Below, in pieces: positions 44,375-56,811 of a stretch of 64,000 nt of DNA. The position numbers and the translations under genes were made by a program. Location of the stretch: assembly GCF_947179515.1 (NCBI RefSeq), contig NC_067478.1:25102266-25166265 (forward strand), in the 5' to 3' direction. The notes under the pieces were generated by a model that made no database searches, was not told the origin of the DNA, and saw only the letters and a list, made by a program, of their open reading frames with translations. Position 1 is the first letter of the stretch, and each line of letters opens with the position of its first letter. The stretch comes from Apodemus sylvaticus. Lineage: Eukaryota > Chordata > Mammalia > Rodentia > Muridae.

Positions 44375-44550
44375 GCTCCTTGTACAATACAGAGCCCAGG
44401 ACACCTGAGCTGGAGTCCCAGGTCTGCCATAATCAGCCACGGGGCCATGGGCTAGTTGCCTTTGCTTCTGTAGCCTCCCTATCACCATCTGTGAGGTAGG
44501 GATAGCAATAAGGCCTCAGCATTGTGGTATCCGATGACGTACACGTGTGT
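44375..44550 (+). repeat. MIR SINE relic
   Basis: tggagtcccaggtctgccat followed by atcaccatctgtgaggtagg. A good MIR pattern. Confidence 0.75.
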
Positions 44551-44713
44551 GTCTGCCTTGATTTAACCTGAATGGCACTCAGCAAACATTCTTCAAATGT
44601 CTCCAGGTAGCAAGAATGCTGTGTATATGAAATGACGCCACACCAGTGCCTGATACTTGCTTTAAAACAACAGTAGAGTTAGTGCAGTGGACTTGGGTGT
44701 GTCAGAAGCAGGA

Positions 44714-44727
44714 TAGCCCCCTGCTGA
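44714..44727 (-). promoter_or_regulatory. CTCF-like motif, minus strand
   Basis: Reverse complement tcagcagggggcta matches the CTCF core at 12 of 14 positions. Confidence 0.35.
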
Positions 44728-44954
44728 CAATTGTTAAACTTGAGCGGTGAGGACATGGGATTTTTTTTTTTTGGGGACAATTAATCATTTCTAGTTTTCT
44801 TTTGAAAATTTTTATAAGAAGAAACTTTTTCCACAATAAAAGTTACGTATGCATAATAAATATGAATGTGGATGTGTATGACAGTAGATTTATAGCAGAG
44901 TGTCACTGCATATGGTGTCTAGGATGCAGGACATAAGCTGGTTCTCTCTCCTTC

Positions 44955-45108
44955 CTTCCCTTTTGTTTTTTTCTTGAGACAAGTTCCATGTATCCTAGCT
45001 GTTGCTATGTATACCTGTCTCGCCTCAGATTCACAGAGATCTGCCTGTCTCTGCATCCGGTTGCTGAGATTAAAGGTGTACATCCAGCACACCAGGCTAT
45101 ATGTTGAT
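44955..45108 (-). mobile_element. Old B1, minus strand
   Basis: Diverged B1 (tcttgagacaagttccatgt, gagatctgcctgtctctgca). Confidence 0.7.
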
Positions 45109-45242
45109 TTTAAATGATGGATGAATGAATTTGTGTTTAAAATGTGGTCAGAGCAAGTGATATGGGTCAGGAAAGCACAAAAGGCTCCTTTCTAAGATAA
45201 AGGTGAGTAGAAAAACTGAATGGATTTGATGAGCAAAATTAG

Positions 45243-45303
45243 AGCAGCAGCAGCAGTAGTGGCTTTGGCAGCAGCAGTGGCGGCAGCAGCAGCGGCAGCA
45301 GAA
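45243..45303. repeat. (GCA)n trinucleotide repeat, interrupted
   Basis: CAG/CGG/TGG-type units. The Ala-rich plus-strand frame over it (45220-45450) starts and ends in ordinary sequence and shows no gene features. Confidence 0.9.
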
Positions 45304-45494
45304 GGGATATGTGGCTGTAGCGGATCTGTGGAGGAAAACCATTCTCAGCACAGCCTTGGAAACACTAAGGCATCACAAGAAAAGGATCCCGTTTGTTGGT
45401 ATAGTTCATACCCTGTCAGCCTTGTGGAGTCATTTATCCAGACAGTTTAGCATAAAGGGTCACAGCAGCAGACGGCAGCAGTGAGACTGTGAGC

Positions 45495-45675
45495 TTTGAA
45501 GGCATACAAGCCTCAATTCAACTTTTAACCCTTCACATAATGGCTGGTGGACATGTGGCCAGTGACTTCCCTGCTCTGCCTCATTTTCTCACCTGCCAGT
45601 CTGGGATGCCACTACATAGCTTAACATGTCCTGTGTGAGTTAAATGAGAAAGCCTTTAGTGCCCTGGCAGCAATA
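45495..45675 (+). repeat. MIR SINE relic
   Basis: tggccagtgacttccctgct followed by a cctcattttctcacctgcc segment. Confidence 0.7.
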
Positions 45676-46074
45676 ATGCACTTGAGAAGAAAAACAAGCT
45701 AGGGCCACGGAGTCTGGCCACAGGTCCATAAATCTACACCAGGGCAGCTTTACCTACCCTGTAGGCACAATTGTATTAGTGTATTATCTGTTTGCTTTGG
45801 TGTTTGCCTGGTCTGGGACTTTGGAAATGAGGATGCTGGGCAGGTAGAGTCACTGTGAGTAGCCAGGAGGGACTTCTCAGTTGTTAAAAATCAACATGAC
45901 ATCAATTGCGGCTTTCCCCGGTCACACCATTGGTTCGGTAAATTCTGTAAACAGCTCCCACTTCATCAAGTTGAAATCCACTGCCAGCGGTTCATGGCTT
46001 GGTTTTTCTGTCAAGACTCCTTTGTAGCAGGGACCATGCTAAGTTCCCCGCAGGCATTTTCTGATCTGCTAGCA
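45676..46074. other. Single-copy sequence, no gene called
   Basis: 45895-45975 has a slowly-evolving look (tcaattgcggctttccccgg) but is untested. Confidence 0.35.
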
Positions 46075-46195
46075 CGACAGCCACCAAGCTCCCCTGTCAC
46101 AGCTGAGGAAAGTGACACAGGAAGGACAGAGCAACTTCCCAAGGGCTCCAGAGAAAGCAGGTGGCCAGACCAGCATGGGGACAGATGTGACTGTA
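46075..46195 (-). repeat. MIR SINE relic, minus strand
   Basis: cacagctgaggaaagtgaca, then gcaacttcccaagggctcca. Confidence 0.65.
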
Positions 46196-46267
46196 AAGCC
46201 CACGGGCTCCGTAGTAGGACTCCACTGGCCCCTCTAGCTGATGGTCCTATGTATTTCTTCTGTTTTT

Positions 46268-46338
46268 TTCTTTGCAGTCTTGGGGATTGGACCCGGGGTC
46301 TTATGCATTCTGGGCAAAGGCTATACTATTAAATTTCA
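46268..46338 (-). mobile_element. ID/B4-type SINE fragment, minus strand
   Basis: cttggggattggacccgggg with a decayed head. Confidence 0.55.
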
Positions 46339-46504
46339 TCTAAAGTAGTCTTTCATGTTTGTAAAGTATGCGCTGTGTTCAGTAGGGCCAGCATATCTCT
46401 TCTCCCAGATTGCAGATCTACTGCTGGGATGGTATCATGAGTTCCAACCAGAACACTTTTTTTTTTGTTGTTCTGTTTGATGATTTTTTTTTCTTTTTTT
46501 TTTT

Positions 46505-46850
46505 TTCACTCTCCGTGTTTGTGTTGTGGTGTGTGGTGTGTGTGTGTGTGTGTTTTCATGTGTGAGAGTGCAGGTGTACACATGTCATGGTGTTTGGAGA
46601 TCAAAGGCCTTCTTTGGGTGTTTGTCCTTGCCTTCCACATTGCTTGAGACAGGATCTCTTGTTCCTGCCGCGCATTCCAGGCCAAGTGGCCCAAGAAGCA
46701 CCTGGAGATTCTCCCCCTCTCCTCCATCACAGGAACTCTGGGACTACATATCTGTTACTGCTTCCAGCCTCACATGGATTCTGGAGATCCAAACTCATGT
46801 TGTTTGGGAAGCAATTTACCACTGAGATATCACCCCAGCTCTGATTTTTT
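46505..46850 (-). mobile_element. B4/B1-type composite SINE, minus strand
   Basis: GT run, B1-like gagacaggatctcttgttcc and ID/B4-like agcaatttaccactgagata end. Confidence 0.55.
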
Positions 46851-46873
46851 TTAATGAGATAAGAGTTTTTAAA

Positions 46874-46876
<3 letters not shown>

Positions 46877-46937
<61 letters not shown>
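46877..46937. repeat. (TA)n microsatellite
   Basis: About 60 bp pure TA, followed by a TCTG run. Confidence 0.95.
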
Positions 46938-46939
<2 letters not shown>

Positions 46940-46944
46940 GTCTG

Positions 46945-47092
46945 TCTGTATACCATGCATGTGCCTTGTGTCCACAGAGGCCAGAAGAGGATATCAGATG
47001 CACTGGGTTGTGAAGTGCTATGTGGTGCTGGGAATAGAACCTGGGTCCTCTGGAACAGCATCCAGTCTTCTAACCGCTGAGTCATTTTCCCT
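46945..47092 (-). mobile_element. B3-type SINE, minus strand
   Basis: gaggccagaagaggatatca, gtggtgctgggaatagaacc, then a ctaaccgctgagtcatttt head. Confidence 0.75.
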
Positions 47093-47099
47093 GTTCCCT

Positions 47100-47205
47100 A
47101 AACATTGTCTTGTGTGGAACCCAGAATGGCCTTGAATTCACAGCCATCCTTCTTGCCTCAAACTCCTAAGTCCTGGGACTGCTGGTGTGCTCCAGCACAC
47201 CAATC
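47100..47205 (-). mobile_element. Old B1 fragment, minus strand
   Basis: cccagaatggccttgaattc followed by agtcctgggactgctggtgt. Confidence 0.6.
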
Positions 47206-49124
47206 TTGTCTTAGGCAATCTTGTAGGCGGTGGAGAGGAGGCTGACCAGAGCAGGCTGCAGCCTGGCCGAGCTGTGGTTCTTCCCAGAGTTTGGAGACCG
47301 TTAGACATTTGCACTTAAAAGTGCAAAGCTCTGCACATCTTCAGAGGAGAAGTAATGACAAGCAGTCTTTGAACATTTGCAAATTGTATTTTTAGGTCGA
47401 AAGGACCTTCCTTTTTAATGTATTAGGGTGTAGGGATGGAAAACATATGCCTTGGATTCTGTCACTGGTGCCCGGAATGATAGTGGTTGAGTTTCACGGT
47501 AGTCTGTTAACAGATTTTCAAATAATTTTCCACTAATCCAGCAGTTCTTGCAGCTACTTTGAGGCATCTGGCATTTTGAGAGAGAGAAAAAAACTTGCCC
47601 ATAGTTAGACATGGTAATGTCCATTAATTGAATTAGTCTAATGTGGATGGAATCATCTCCTAAAAGGGAAAAAAGTGTTGGTGAATCTGGCAATTACATT
47701 AGGGATACTCCGCCAACCCGGGTATGATCAGATAGAGGAGCAGGTGTGCCAGCCTGCATGTGTTCTTTTTCAAAGTTCCCACAAGGCTTTGCAGCGTCCA
47801 GGATGTGCCGTCATGACTCCAAGCTTCTGGGTGCTTTCCTCTAAGTGACAGCCTCCAGGCCCCACTCCATGTCTTCTTCAGTGCCAGTCATTAAGGCAGT
47901 TTCTCTTCTTCGTGTCAGATTTGGCTTTTGGAAGTCCCAAATCTCCCATCAATGAAGACTATGTAGGTACTTGACCCAGCAATTGAATGCTACACTATTC
48001 CTACATAAGAAGCAACCACAGAACCACGGGGGCATACACTAACATCAGATAGTTCATGGATCTCCGGGTATTTAGTGTCTCTGGGCTGAGTTTGGCTGAT
48101 CTTGGCTAGGATTTCTTCTGTATCTACTGACTGACCTTGGCCAGGGTTGTGCAGACATCTAGGGTGCAGCTGCGTGATGCCAGCCTAAGATTGGCTATCT
48201 GAGGGACTTGACTCTGTCTTGTCTAAAGAAGAACAAGGTCCCTTGTGTAAGTGCATTTCCAGTATGTACAGTATTTCTGCTACTAGTCTGTTGGCCCCCA
48301 ATGCTATGTGGTAAATAACACAGGAAAAGGTAGGTTGTGATCTCTTAATAATCTACCTTTCAGAGTAAATTATGGGGCATGCTTATTGTTTCTAAGTATA
48401 TAATAGCCTTAGAATCCTGGCAGTGATATTGTGGGTGAACCGTTTCACAATAGCCAGTTCTAATGTGACAGCAACATCCTTAGGGGAAAGGAGTGTCCCT
48501 TGAGATGGCTGAAGTTCTGCTATATTTGTATCAGTAGTGCTCTAAATCACACAAGCTAGGTATTGAGCCATACATATATGTTCATTATCACATCTGCATA
48601 CATATGTCCATTTACACATGTGGACATTAGTCAAGTGCTGTATCACTGAGCTCCCCAGCCTTCTCTTTGGGTTGTGAGACCATAGTCAGCATGTTGGATT
48701 GAACTGAGTTGGACTGAGTCTTACATTTTCCTTCCCATAAGATACACTGGCCTGTGGCCAGCAAGTTGCTTTATGCTTCTCTCTGTAGCAGCCGCAGAGC
48801 AACCCTCGTGTCTCTGGCCACACTGGCAGATTGAAGGAATCTGTATAGGGTGGGGTTAAGTAGGGTACTAGGCTGATTTGTCATCCGTCTGCTGTGCCAA
48901 GCCATATCTTCTGAACACCTTCTGTGCTGTGTGTTAGCCTCTGGAAGTGTGGAGGCCAACAGGAGGAGTGATAGAAGTGCAGTGGAAGCAGGGATACTAG
49001 AAAGGGGGTGCTTTGTGGAGCACGATGACATCACTCTGTGAAAGCAAAATTTGTGTTAGCCTAGCTTTCTGCAAGGTAAAAGGTGTATATGTATACATGT
49101 GTGTACATGTATGTACACAGACAC
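47206..49124. other. Single-copy sequence, no gene called
   Basis: A weak ID-like patch lies near 48600-48662 (caagtgctgtatcactgagc). Otherwise nothing recognisable. Confidence 0.45.
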
Positions 49125-49128
49125 ACAT

Positions 49129-49198
<70 letters not shown>

Positions 49199-49212
49199 CA
49201 GAGAGACAGAGA
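49125..49212. repeat. (GA)n and (GACA)n microsatellite
   Basis: GA run, then GACAGA units. Confidence 0.95.
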
Positions 49213-49599
49213 AGCCTTGGGTACCCCATGAGGTGAAGGGCTGGGATAGCTGGAGGAATTCCCAGTAGGTGTGACATTTGAGCCAGAAACCCTAAGACAG
49301 AACACAGACTTATCCAGAGTTGTGAGATCACAGACACACACAGGACAATACAGGACAGGATAGGACTAGTACAGAGAATCCAAAGGGTTGGGATTGTGTG
49401 GGGGAATGGGAAGGGGACAGGATTAAATGGGTGGGGATGGCATGCTGTGGTGGGAATCCACTGAGATCTGGCAGGGATTTTCCAGGGCTAGCACAAAATA
49501 CAACAGAGGGCAGGTACTGGTGGTGGCAGAGGAGGAGAGATGGCTGAAAAGATTACCGACAAGGGTAAAGACAGTTCAGAGTCAAGGTGCCTTCAAAAA

Positions 49600-49770
49600 A
49601 TTGTGGCTAGTGTGCAAAATTTATCAGAACAGTGCTGTGGGCAGATTGCCGATAGACTTGGTTGAAATATTTTACCACTGTGTGCTTTTGTTCCTGTCAC
49701 TGAACCTCTCTGATACTTACTTCTTTAATCTATAAAGTAGCACAAATATACTGAAAAGTCTTTATGGCTA
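49600..49770 (+). repeat. MIR SINE relic
   Basis: cctgtcactgaacctctctg followed by an aatctataaagtag segment. Confidence 0.55.
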
Positions 49771-51995
49771 TGAGATATTTAATTTTGAGTAAGAAAGTAA
49801 ATGATTATAGTTACTGGTCCATTCTAAGTGTCTGAATTAACCAGGTAGTTAAGTGAGGGAGGAACAGTTCTGGGGAGACATGGCCCTGGAGATGATGATG
49901 GTCAGGCACAATCACTTGAAGATGTCCTGAGCCTGAGAGGAGTAGCTCTGCTCATGGGAAGGCCCAAAGCTGATGGAGGCTAGAAGTGAGGAAAGTCAGG
50001 TGTACACAATCGCACTTGTGCATGCGAGAACGTGCCCCTTGCATGATTGACCGTGTGATCAGGTGATTCAGCAATCTTCTGTGTCCCAATTCTATATTTT
50101 ATCCTCAAGCCTCAGTCTGGACCAGAGGATATCTGGGGTGGCCTTTGGTCTTGTTTACAGTGATGTCAGTCCAGACTGCTAGAGCAATAAGTCGGAGGCT
50201 GGCTCATCACTCGGTCAAGCACACTCATGAATAGTCAGTCACTCCTTCCCTTTAGAAGGTCCAGGGACCGGAACAGCTGTTCCCCAGCTTCATCTCTGTG
50301 AACATGGATGGGGCCTAGTGCTTGAAGAGGGCAATGATGTATGCAGAAGGAGGAGTAGGCTTGAGGGTTGGAGACGCCCTAAGGCAAGAGAGGAACAGAT
50401 ATCTTAGCTTCTGAGTTGAGGAACTTGGGGCCATCAGCACCAGAAGCACCAACAGTGTTAGCATTTCCGTGTAGTTTCCATGCTAGTCTCACTAGATCTT
50501 TAAGTTCCTCCAGGTCTAGCTGGCGCACTCACTCCACCAGCTCTACATCATAAGTCCATGGCATGTGTAGATGCAGCCAGGCCTTGTACCTGTGTTAAAA
50601 ATCACCCTCTTGTGCAAAGATCGGGGTATGAAATATTTCAAAGAACCCTAGTCAAGTGTGTGTCCTGGGAAGCCTGAGAAAGTTTGCTGAGGGCAACAGG
50701 TGCCCTTCCCTTTTCACATGCTTTTCCGAGCACCTGCTCTGCTTGACCATGGACAGTACCCAGTGCTCAGACCTTAGAGATCAGGGCCTGGGCTCAATGA
50801 TCAGGGCTCAGGGCTCAGTGCTCAGTGCCCTGGATCAAGTTCCTATCATGTTGCCATAAATGTTATCTTTTCCTGAGGCTAAACAGTATTGCCTACTCCC
50901 TGCTCTTAGGAAGGGAGGGGTTAATATAGATGATTCTTCTACAGCCATGCACTCACAATTATTTATCCTTGGCATTTGACCAGCCCTGAGTCTCTGCATT
51001 AACACACTTTTGGGGGAGGGGGAATAGAGTGGGATGGGGAAAACTTTTCCAACCAAAGTAAAAACAAAGAAATCTATGGGTGTATACATAAATATTCAGA
51101 AGGCAGTTTGATTGCATAACCATTTATCAAAACAACTGAAGATTACCCACAGGGCCTCTTATCTTGTCTTTTGCCATGTTGATAGTACCTAGCATGTCCC
51201 TCCTCTATGGAAGGCCTCATATATTGACCAGAAGTGGTAGGTCACTGCCCTCTAATTAATTCTTATTCTACCTTTGCACCAATGGGTACATCTTGTCAGA
51301 AGAGTCACATGTAGGGGCCAGTGCTGAGTGAGATAATTGAAGTACCTTCTGGTCTTGATTCTGCCAGCTAGCAGGGAGAGTTTGAGGTTGGTTATCTATG
51401 TCCTACATCCATAGTGAGTAGTAGTAGAACTAATACCATCTAGTGCTGGCAGGCAACCAAGAGAATGGCAATAGCTGTTTTGGTGCCTCTGTGGCCTCTC
51501 CAATCTATAACTCAAAGGGAGGTATTGCATGGCTGGGCCTGGGATTTTCAATTCATAGCCCAGGTCTCCTGGGAGCAGTGTTGTCCACCTAAGCAGGATG
51601 CTTCTGTTCAGACTTGTTATTTATATATCGTGTTTTAGTTGACTCTCAAGCCTGCGGATTTCACAAGGCATCTTCCTTTATCTAACCCTTCCCCTGTCCC
51701 TGCTCTCCTACCTTCCTGTCTACACTTCTAATCCCGAGGCTGTCACTCTACTTTTCATGCCACCTGTGTTCCACTGTCCCTTCTGATTGTTTTTCCCTTG
51801 GGTTGGGCGTTTCATGCATTGGTCCTTCCTGTTGAGTCAGCTTTCTACAGCCCCGCCATTTCCCCATCCCTCCGTGCCCTTCAGTTCTTGCCTGGTGTTC
51901 TTTGTTCTCCCCTGCGACCCGCTTGAATGCATTGACTCCTCACTTCAGTCCAGTGTATTCCTTCTAGCGTCCAATTTAAAGCTGGCTCAGTTGTC
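49771..51995. other. Single-copy sequence, no gene called
   Basis: No repeat or convincing gene. 50760-50830 has several ctcagtgctcag/atcaggg short repeats. A G-rich run lies at about 51010-51040. Confidence 0.45.
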
Positions 51996-52485
51996 GTAAA
52001 TTCCCATAATCTGTTTTAATTTCTCTGTCAATTTTAATTCATAGTTTTGCTGGATATAATAGTGTGGGGGGGGTGTTGGCAGTTGTGGTCTTTGAGAACT
52101 TGGAATACATTTTGTCAGGAACTTCTGAAATTTATCAAATAAATAGTTGATATTATTGGGCCTGCCTTTATGGTGACTTGACAGCTCTCTCTTGCAGTTT
52201 TCAGTACCTCCCCCTTTTAATTTTTAATATTTTAACTTTAATATGTCATTGGGAGTTTCTTTCTGGCCCTGTCTGTTTAGTGTTCCACAGACCTTTTGTA
52301 CTAGGTGGGGCATCTGTTTCTCTAGGTTTGGAATCTTTTCTTCAATGATTTTATTTAAAACATCCTCTTTATCTTCTTCTATGCTTATAATTGAAAGGTC
52401 AGGTCTTTTTATGGTCTCTCAAAGGTCTCCCATGTTCCACGACTATGTTTTTGTGTATGTCATTGGCCTTTATTGAGTAGTCCGG
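51996..52485 (-). mobile_element. Old L1 sequence (5' UTR/ORF1-side type), minus strand
   Basis: Resembles the reversed L1 segment that begins with ttttgctggatataatag and continues through a cattgggagtttctttctgg region. Decayed. Confidence 0.55.
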
Positions 52486-52725
52486 TCATTCTCCAAGCCC
52501 CACCCCCTGAAGAAATGTTTCAGTTGTTAGAAAACAGCCATACAACAGAAGGCACCAGGGACAAGATGTTCCTAAAAATCCACCCTCAATGACCTGTCTT
52601 CTCCAGTGGAGGCCTGCATTCTCAAGTTTCTAATACCTTCCAAAATATTGCCACCCACTGGGGACCTAGATGAACTTGTACAGGATATTACATAATCATT
52701 CAATCTGATTCTACCTGATCAATAG
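52486..52725 (-). mobile_element. Old dispersed repeat fragment
   Basis: Resembles a common rodent repeat end (cctcaatgacctgtcttctc, attgccacccactggggacc). Family not named. Confidence 0.4.
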
Positions 52726-53312
52726 CACTGGGATGTCATTCTCTTTGGCAGAGACTATACACGTCTTCTGCAGCAGCATCTAGCTGACATAGCCCTGAAT
52801 AATGTACCACGCATATGGGGAGGAGCATGTCCAAAGCTTATCCAGTGGGGAAATTCGGGATCACTAGTCAGTCAACATCACCCAGTTCCCTCTCTTGAGT
52901 ACCGAGGAGTACTCAGAATTGTACTGAGACAATTCTGTTTGTTGGCATTGACAGATCTTTCCAGTTTGTCTTCTTACACATTTTAGCCCCAAGAGTTCAC
53001 CTAGAATTTGTGCTGGGTCAGATTCCTTGGCAGTAAAACTTTTTGAGTCAGCCATCACATTTTGGCCTCAAATAATCTTATTTTTATTTCAACACCAAGC
53101 ATGTCTTTCATTTCTTTTGCTGAGCCAGATGTGTTGACCTTGTTGGCTGGGGGCTGACAAAAGTCTCCGGCAGGTGTTGTATGGTCATAAGCCCACAGCT
53201 GTGAAACAGGAGCTGAGTGAGCTTGGATTTATATGCTGCAGAGAGTAGTGTACAGTTATGGCCTGTCTTCTGTGATATTCTTCAAAGAACTCCTGGTTTA
53301 GGGTGGATGTAG

Positions 53313-53314
<2 letters not shown>
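52726..53314. other. No gene called
   Basis: Unassigned. Confidence 0.45.
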
Positions 53315-53350
<36 letters not shown>

Positions 53351-53372
53351 ATGCATGCATACGTGCGTGCGC

Positions 53373-53409
<37 letters not shown>
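53315..53409. repeat. (GT)n microsatellite with a GCAT/CGTGCG centre
   Basis: Two GT runs are joined by a short alternating purine-pyrimidine segment (53347-53374), so almost the whole tract alternates. Confidence 0.95.
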
Positions 53410-54639
53410 GTCAGGCTTGACAGCCAATTCTCACAGTGTGAAATAAATGCTAGCAGAATCCCAAGTGCTGGGTAAACTTGGAGTCAACTGACCTGGAGGA
53501 AGAAGAGTTGGGTGGCAAGAGAGGAGATGCACAGAGGACGGACCAGAGAGCATGCTGGGACTGGAGCCAGGGACACAGAGGGCATGGCAGGGAACTCGGT
53601 CCTTTGGGATGGCTCCTTTCCTAACAGTAGGTCCAGTCGGAGGGACAGCTGTCCCCTGAGCTACTGCAGTAGGTGAGGCCCTTTCCCATTTCATTAGGGA
53701 GGTTTGTATTCAGATTCATGTCCTAAGCCCCAGTAAGTCTCTTACTTAGTGGGGAAGCGGCAAATCAAGATGACATTTCAAATGCTGTGGCCCAGCCCGT
53801 TCCTGGAGGAACAGCTAAATCCTCACCCATATTAAATACCTTCTCAAAAGCAGCGCCTGGGCCATTTAGGAAAATTAAAAGGGAAGAGAGGAACGGAGAG
53901 TGGGGAGATTAAAAGCAAGTGTAATAGTGTTTCCAGTCCTGTGGCCATTACCAGACCTCACATATGGCCTTTCACTTGATCCCCCACTTGTCTTATCCTG
54001 AATCTGCACCCGCTCAGAGGCCTGGTCATTATGAAAGTGTTTTTGCAAAAAAGGGGACTCAGGTTTCCGACTCTCTGTCATCAGGCCAGCCAGGTACTTA
54101 ACTGGTCCAAGACTGCATGTCTCCCAGTACACGTGCTCCAGGGTCTTTGCACCAGAAAAAAAAAATGCATCATGGAGAGATTTCTGTAAGGCAGCAGGTT
54201 TCAAGAGTTGTCTTCACTCAAGAAAACCAAAGGAACTGGTTGCCAAGGCAGGGAAAGTTCAGTTGCCTTTACTGTTGTTCATGTAGCACTAATCTAGATC
54301 ACCCCAGTCCCATTGTTTTTTTTTTTTTTTTTCCTGATTGGATTAACAAGCTGAGAAAGGGGAACATATCATCACTGTGAAGGATGCATGAGAAAGTGTA
54401 TGTGCTCCCTCAGTGGGAGCACAGGGCAAAGCTGACTGTCTGGAGGATACTTAGGCTGAGTGTGTCAGGGATTTTAATGTTTATGATGGATTCAAAGGCC
54501 ATCACAATGATTGGCATGCTCATTCTTCTAAAATGAAGTTCTCGGGGAAAAATCAGAAATACAGACAAAGAATAGAGAGGAACATGTTAATATTATACAT
54601 GACGTGTAACATCTGGATGACAGAGGAGAAGAACCCATC
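53410..54639. other. Single-copy sequence, no gene called
   Basis: 53745-53900 looks like conserved non-coding sequence (ccatattaaataccttctca, gccatttaggaaaattaaaa). A poly-T run lies near 54316-54332. Confidence 0.4.
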
Positions 54640-54725
54640 ACTGGTATAGATCAGTGATAAAGTGTCAGGGGTTTGCCTGGTGTGCGTGAGCTCTTGGCTT
54701 TGATTCCCAGCACTGGGCCATGGGT
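54640..54725 (+). mobile_element. ID/B4-type SINE fragment
   Basis: atcagtgataaagtgtcagg followed by ttgattcccagcactgggcc. Confidence 0.5.
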
Positions 54726-54757
54726 GTGTGTGTGTGTGTGGTAGGTAGGTAGGTAGG

Positions 54758-54791
<34 letters not shown>

Positions 54792-54860
54792 ATACATAGA
54801 TGATACATAGATGGTAAATAGCTAGCTGGGTAGGTAGATAGATGTTAGATAGAGTGATGG
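54726..54860. repeat. GT, (GTAG)n, (ATAG)n, (ACAG)n compound microsatellite
   Basis: Successive tetranucleotide blocks that differ by single bases, as expected for one array that has drifted. Confidence 0.92.
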
Positions 54861-55465
54861 ATATTCCTGGTTGTCATCTTGACTATATCTGGAATGAACT
54901 ACAATCCAGAAATGTAGGGCATACCCAGATCTTGAGGCTGGAAGACACAGGCTTCTGATCTGGATTTTGACATGCAATGACACATACTTTTGATTTAGAC
55001 CTTGAGGCATAGTGACCATGAAATGCTTAGGCCCAGGCAAGGTAGTGCACACCTTTAATCTCAGAAGACAGAGGCAAGCAGATCTTTTGAGTTCAAGGCC
55101 AGTCTGGGACAGAGAAAATGCCAAGTCCAGGTATGGTGGTATACACCTTTAATCTGGGCCATACCTTCTTCTGGAGGCCTACTTAAGAACAGTGGGAAAA
55201 GGAAGGCTTCTTTCTTCTTCGCCTAATTGTACTCACATGCCAGCACATTTGTTGGAACCTGCTTCATCAGGATTCCAGCTTATACAGAAAAGCAGATGAA
55301 ACACCCAGTCTCATGGGACTGGGGAACTGCTAGACTCTTGGACCTCTCATTCATAGATTCCCATTGCTGGGTCAGTTGGACTGCAGATTGTAAATTATTC
55401 CAATAAATCCCTTAATATAGAGAGATATTCCATAAGTTCTGTGACTCTAGAGAACCCTAAGAGAG
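54861..55465 (+). mobile_element. Rodent composite repeat (copy 1, plus strand)
   Basis: A ~600-bp element that contains two B1-like boxes (gtagtgcacacctttaatct, gtggtatacacctttaatct) and ends near ctctagagaaccctaagag. Its inverted relative is at 59890-60455. Family name uncertain. Confidence 0.7.
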
Positions 55466-55964
55466 ACAGACAGACAGACAGATGACAGACAGATACATAG
55501 ACAGAACTTCAGTGCCTAATGTTAAAAGATTAGTGTCTCAAAAGTGGTTCATCCATGAGAAGTCAGGGAGCCAGCTGTTTGAAATGATCATCACAACAGA
55601 TAGAAAACAGGTGACAATATTGAGTTAAAAGGGTTCAAACTACTCAATACAATATGAAGTCTTAAACCATCTCTTACTCTCCATCCACTCATTCTACATC
55701 TCCAACCCACAAACTAGTTTGAATAGGTCTTACTAGACACTGGTTGAACTGACTAGTTGGACTGACGCTATATGACTGTCCACAGAGAAGCTGCTACCCG
55801 GACACTGGGGAACTTGATGGCAAATGGACTTCTCACTTCTGCCTCTCAATCTCAGTCTCAGCTGACCAGAACTCTGTTAATTATTTTCTTATGGTCTGCA
55901 AAATTCAGCTTCAGAATGTATTGTTGATGATTTTGTGTCTATTATAAATCTTTGGCTAGCTCAT
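55466..55964. other. Unassigned; short GACA repeat near 55464-55505
   Basis: No gene seen. Confidence 0.4.
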
Positions 55965-56480
55965 GCGTGCGCGCATGTGTGTGTGTGTGTGTGTAATATA
56001 GTGTATAGTATATATGTGTGTGTACTGTATGTGTATGGTGTATGTGTGGTGTGTGTATATGTGTAATATAGTGTGTATATAGTGTATGGTATATGTGTGT
56101 GTATACTGTATGTCTATGGTGTATGTGTGGTGTGTGTATATGTGTGGGGTATGTGTGGTATATGATGTGTGTATAATATATATATATATATATATAGTGT
56201 ATGGTGGTGTATGTTTGTATATGATATGGGGTGTATTTGTGGTGTATGGTATGCGGGGTGTGTGTGTGTGTGTGTGTGTGTATCTGTGTGTGTGGTGTGA
56301 TGGTAGGGTGTATATATACAGGGTGTAGTATATGTATGGTGTGTATATGTGTGTGTGGTGTGTATGTGGTATGTGATATATAGTGTGTATTTGTAGTGTA
56401 TAATGTTTGTGTATGGTGTGGGGTAGGATGCATTTGTGGTGTATGATATGTGGTGTATCTGTGTGTGGAGGCAGATGTGT
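55965..56480. repeat. TG/TA-rich array with ~70-80 bp higher-order duplication
   Basis: A unit opening with gtgtaatatagtgt and containing a tatggtgtatgtgtggtgtg segment recurs near 55991 and 56063. Thr/His- and Val/Cys-rich frames are artefacts. Confidence 0.9.
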
Positions 56481-56811
56481 TATAAAAATCAAATAAAATC
56501 TTGAAAAACATGCTAAAGAGCTTTCTGTCTGATGCCTGAGGACAACGACTTGTTGAAGTCCTGTCACCATTTGTCTGTACAGAGCCATCTTGTCCTGCAT
56601 TTTAAGTTTTAGAAGAAAATCATCAGCTATCTTTTGTTTGGCTTCAGTTGTTTTTTTCTCATGATATTGTGTACATTTTACTGATCCAACTCTGTAGTCA
56701 AATTTTTGTAGAAAAGAACGTTCTTTGTTTCCCTTGTTCCCACTCTCCTCCGACCCCAGACCCCTGACCCTGAAGCTAGAACCTAGGGCCTCATTCACAT
56801 TTTTTTCCTTT
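56481..56811. other. Unassigned
   Basis: No gene or repeat recognised. Confidence 0.4.

Noticed and set aside
45220..45450. Ala-rich frame that might recall FOXL2 poly-Ala
   Set aside because: Only a GCA repeat; there is no forkhead domain anywhere in the window.
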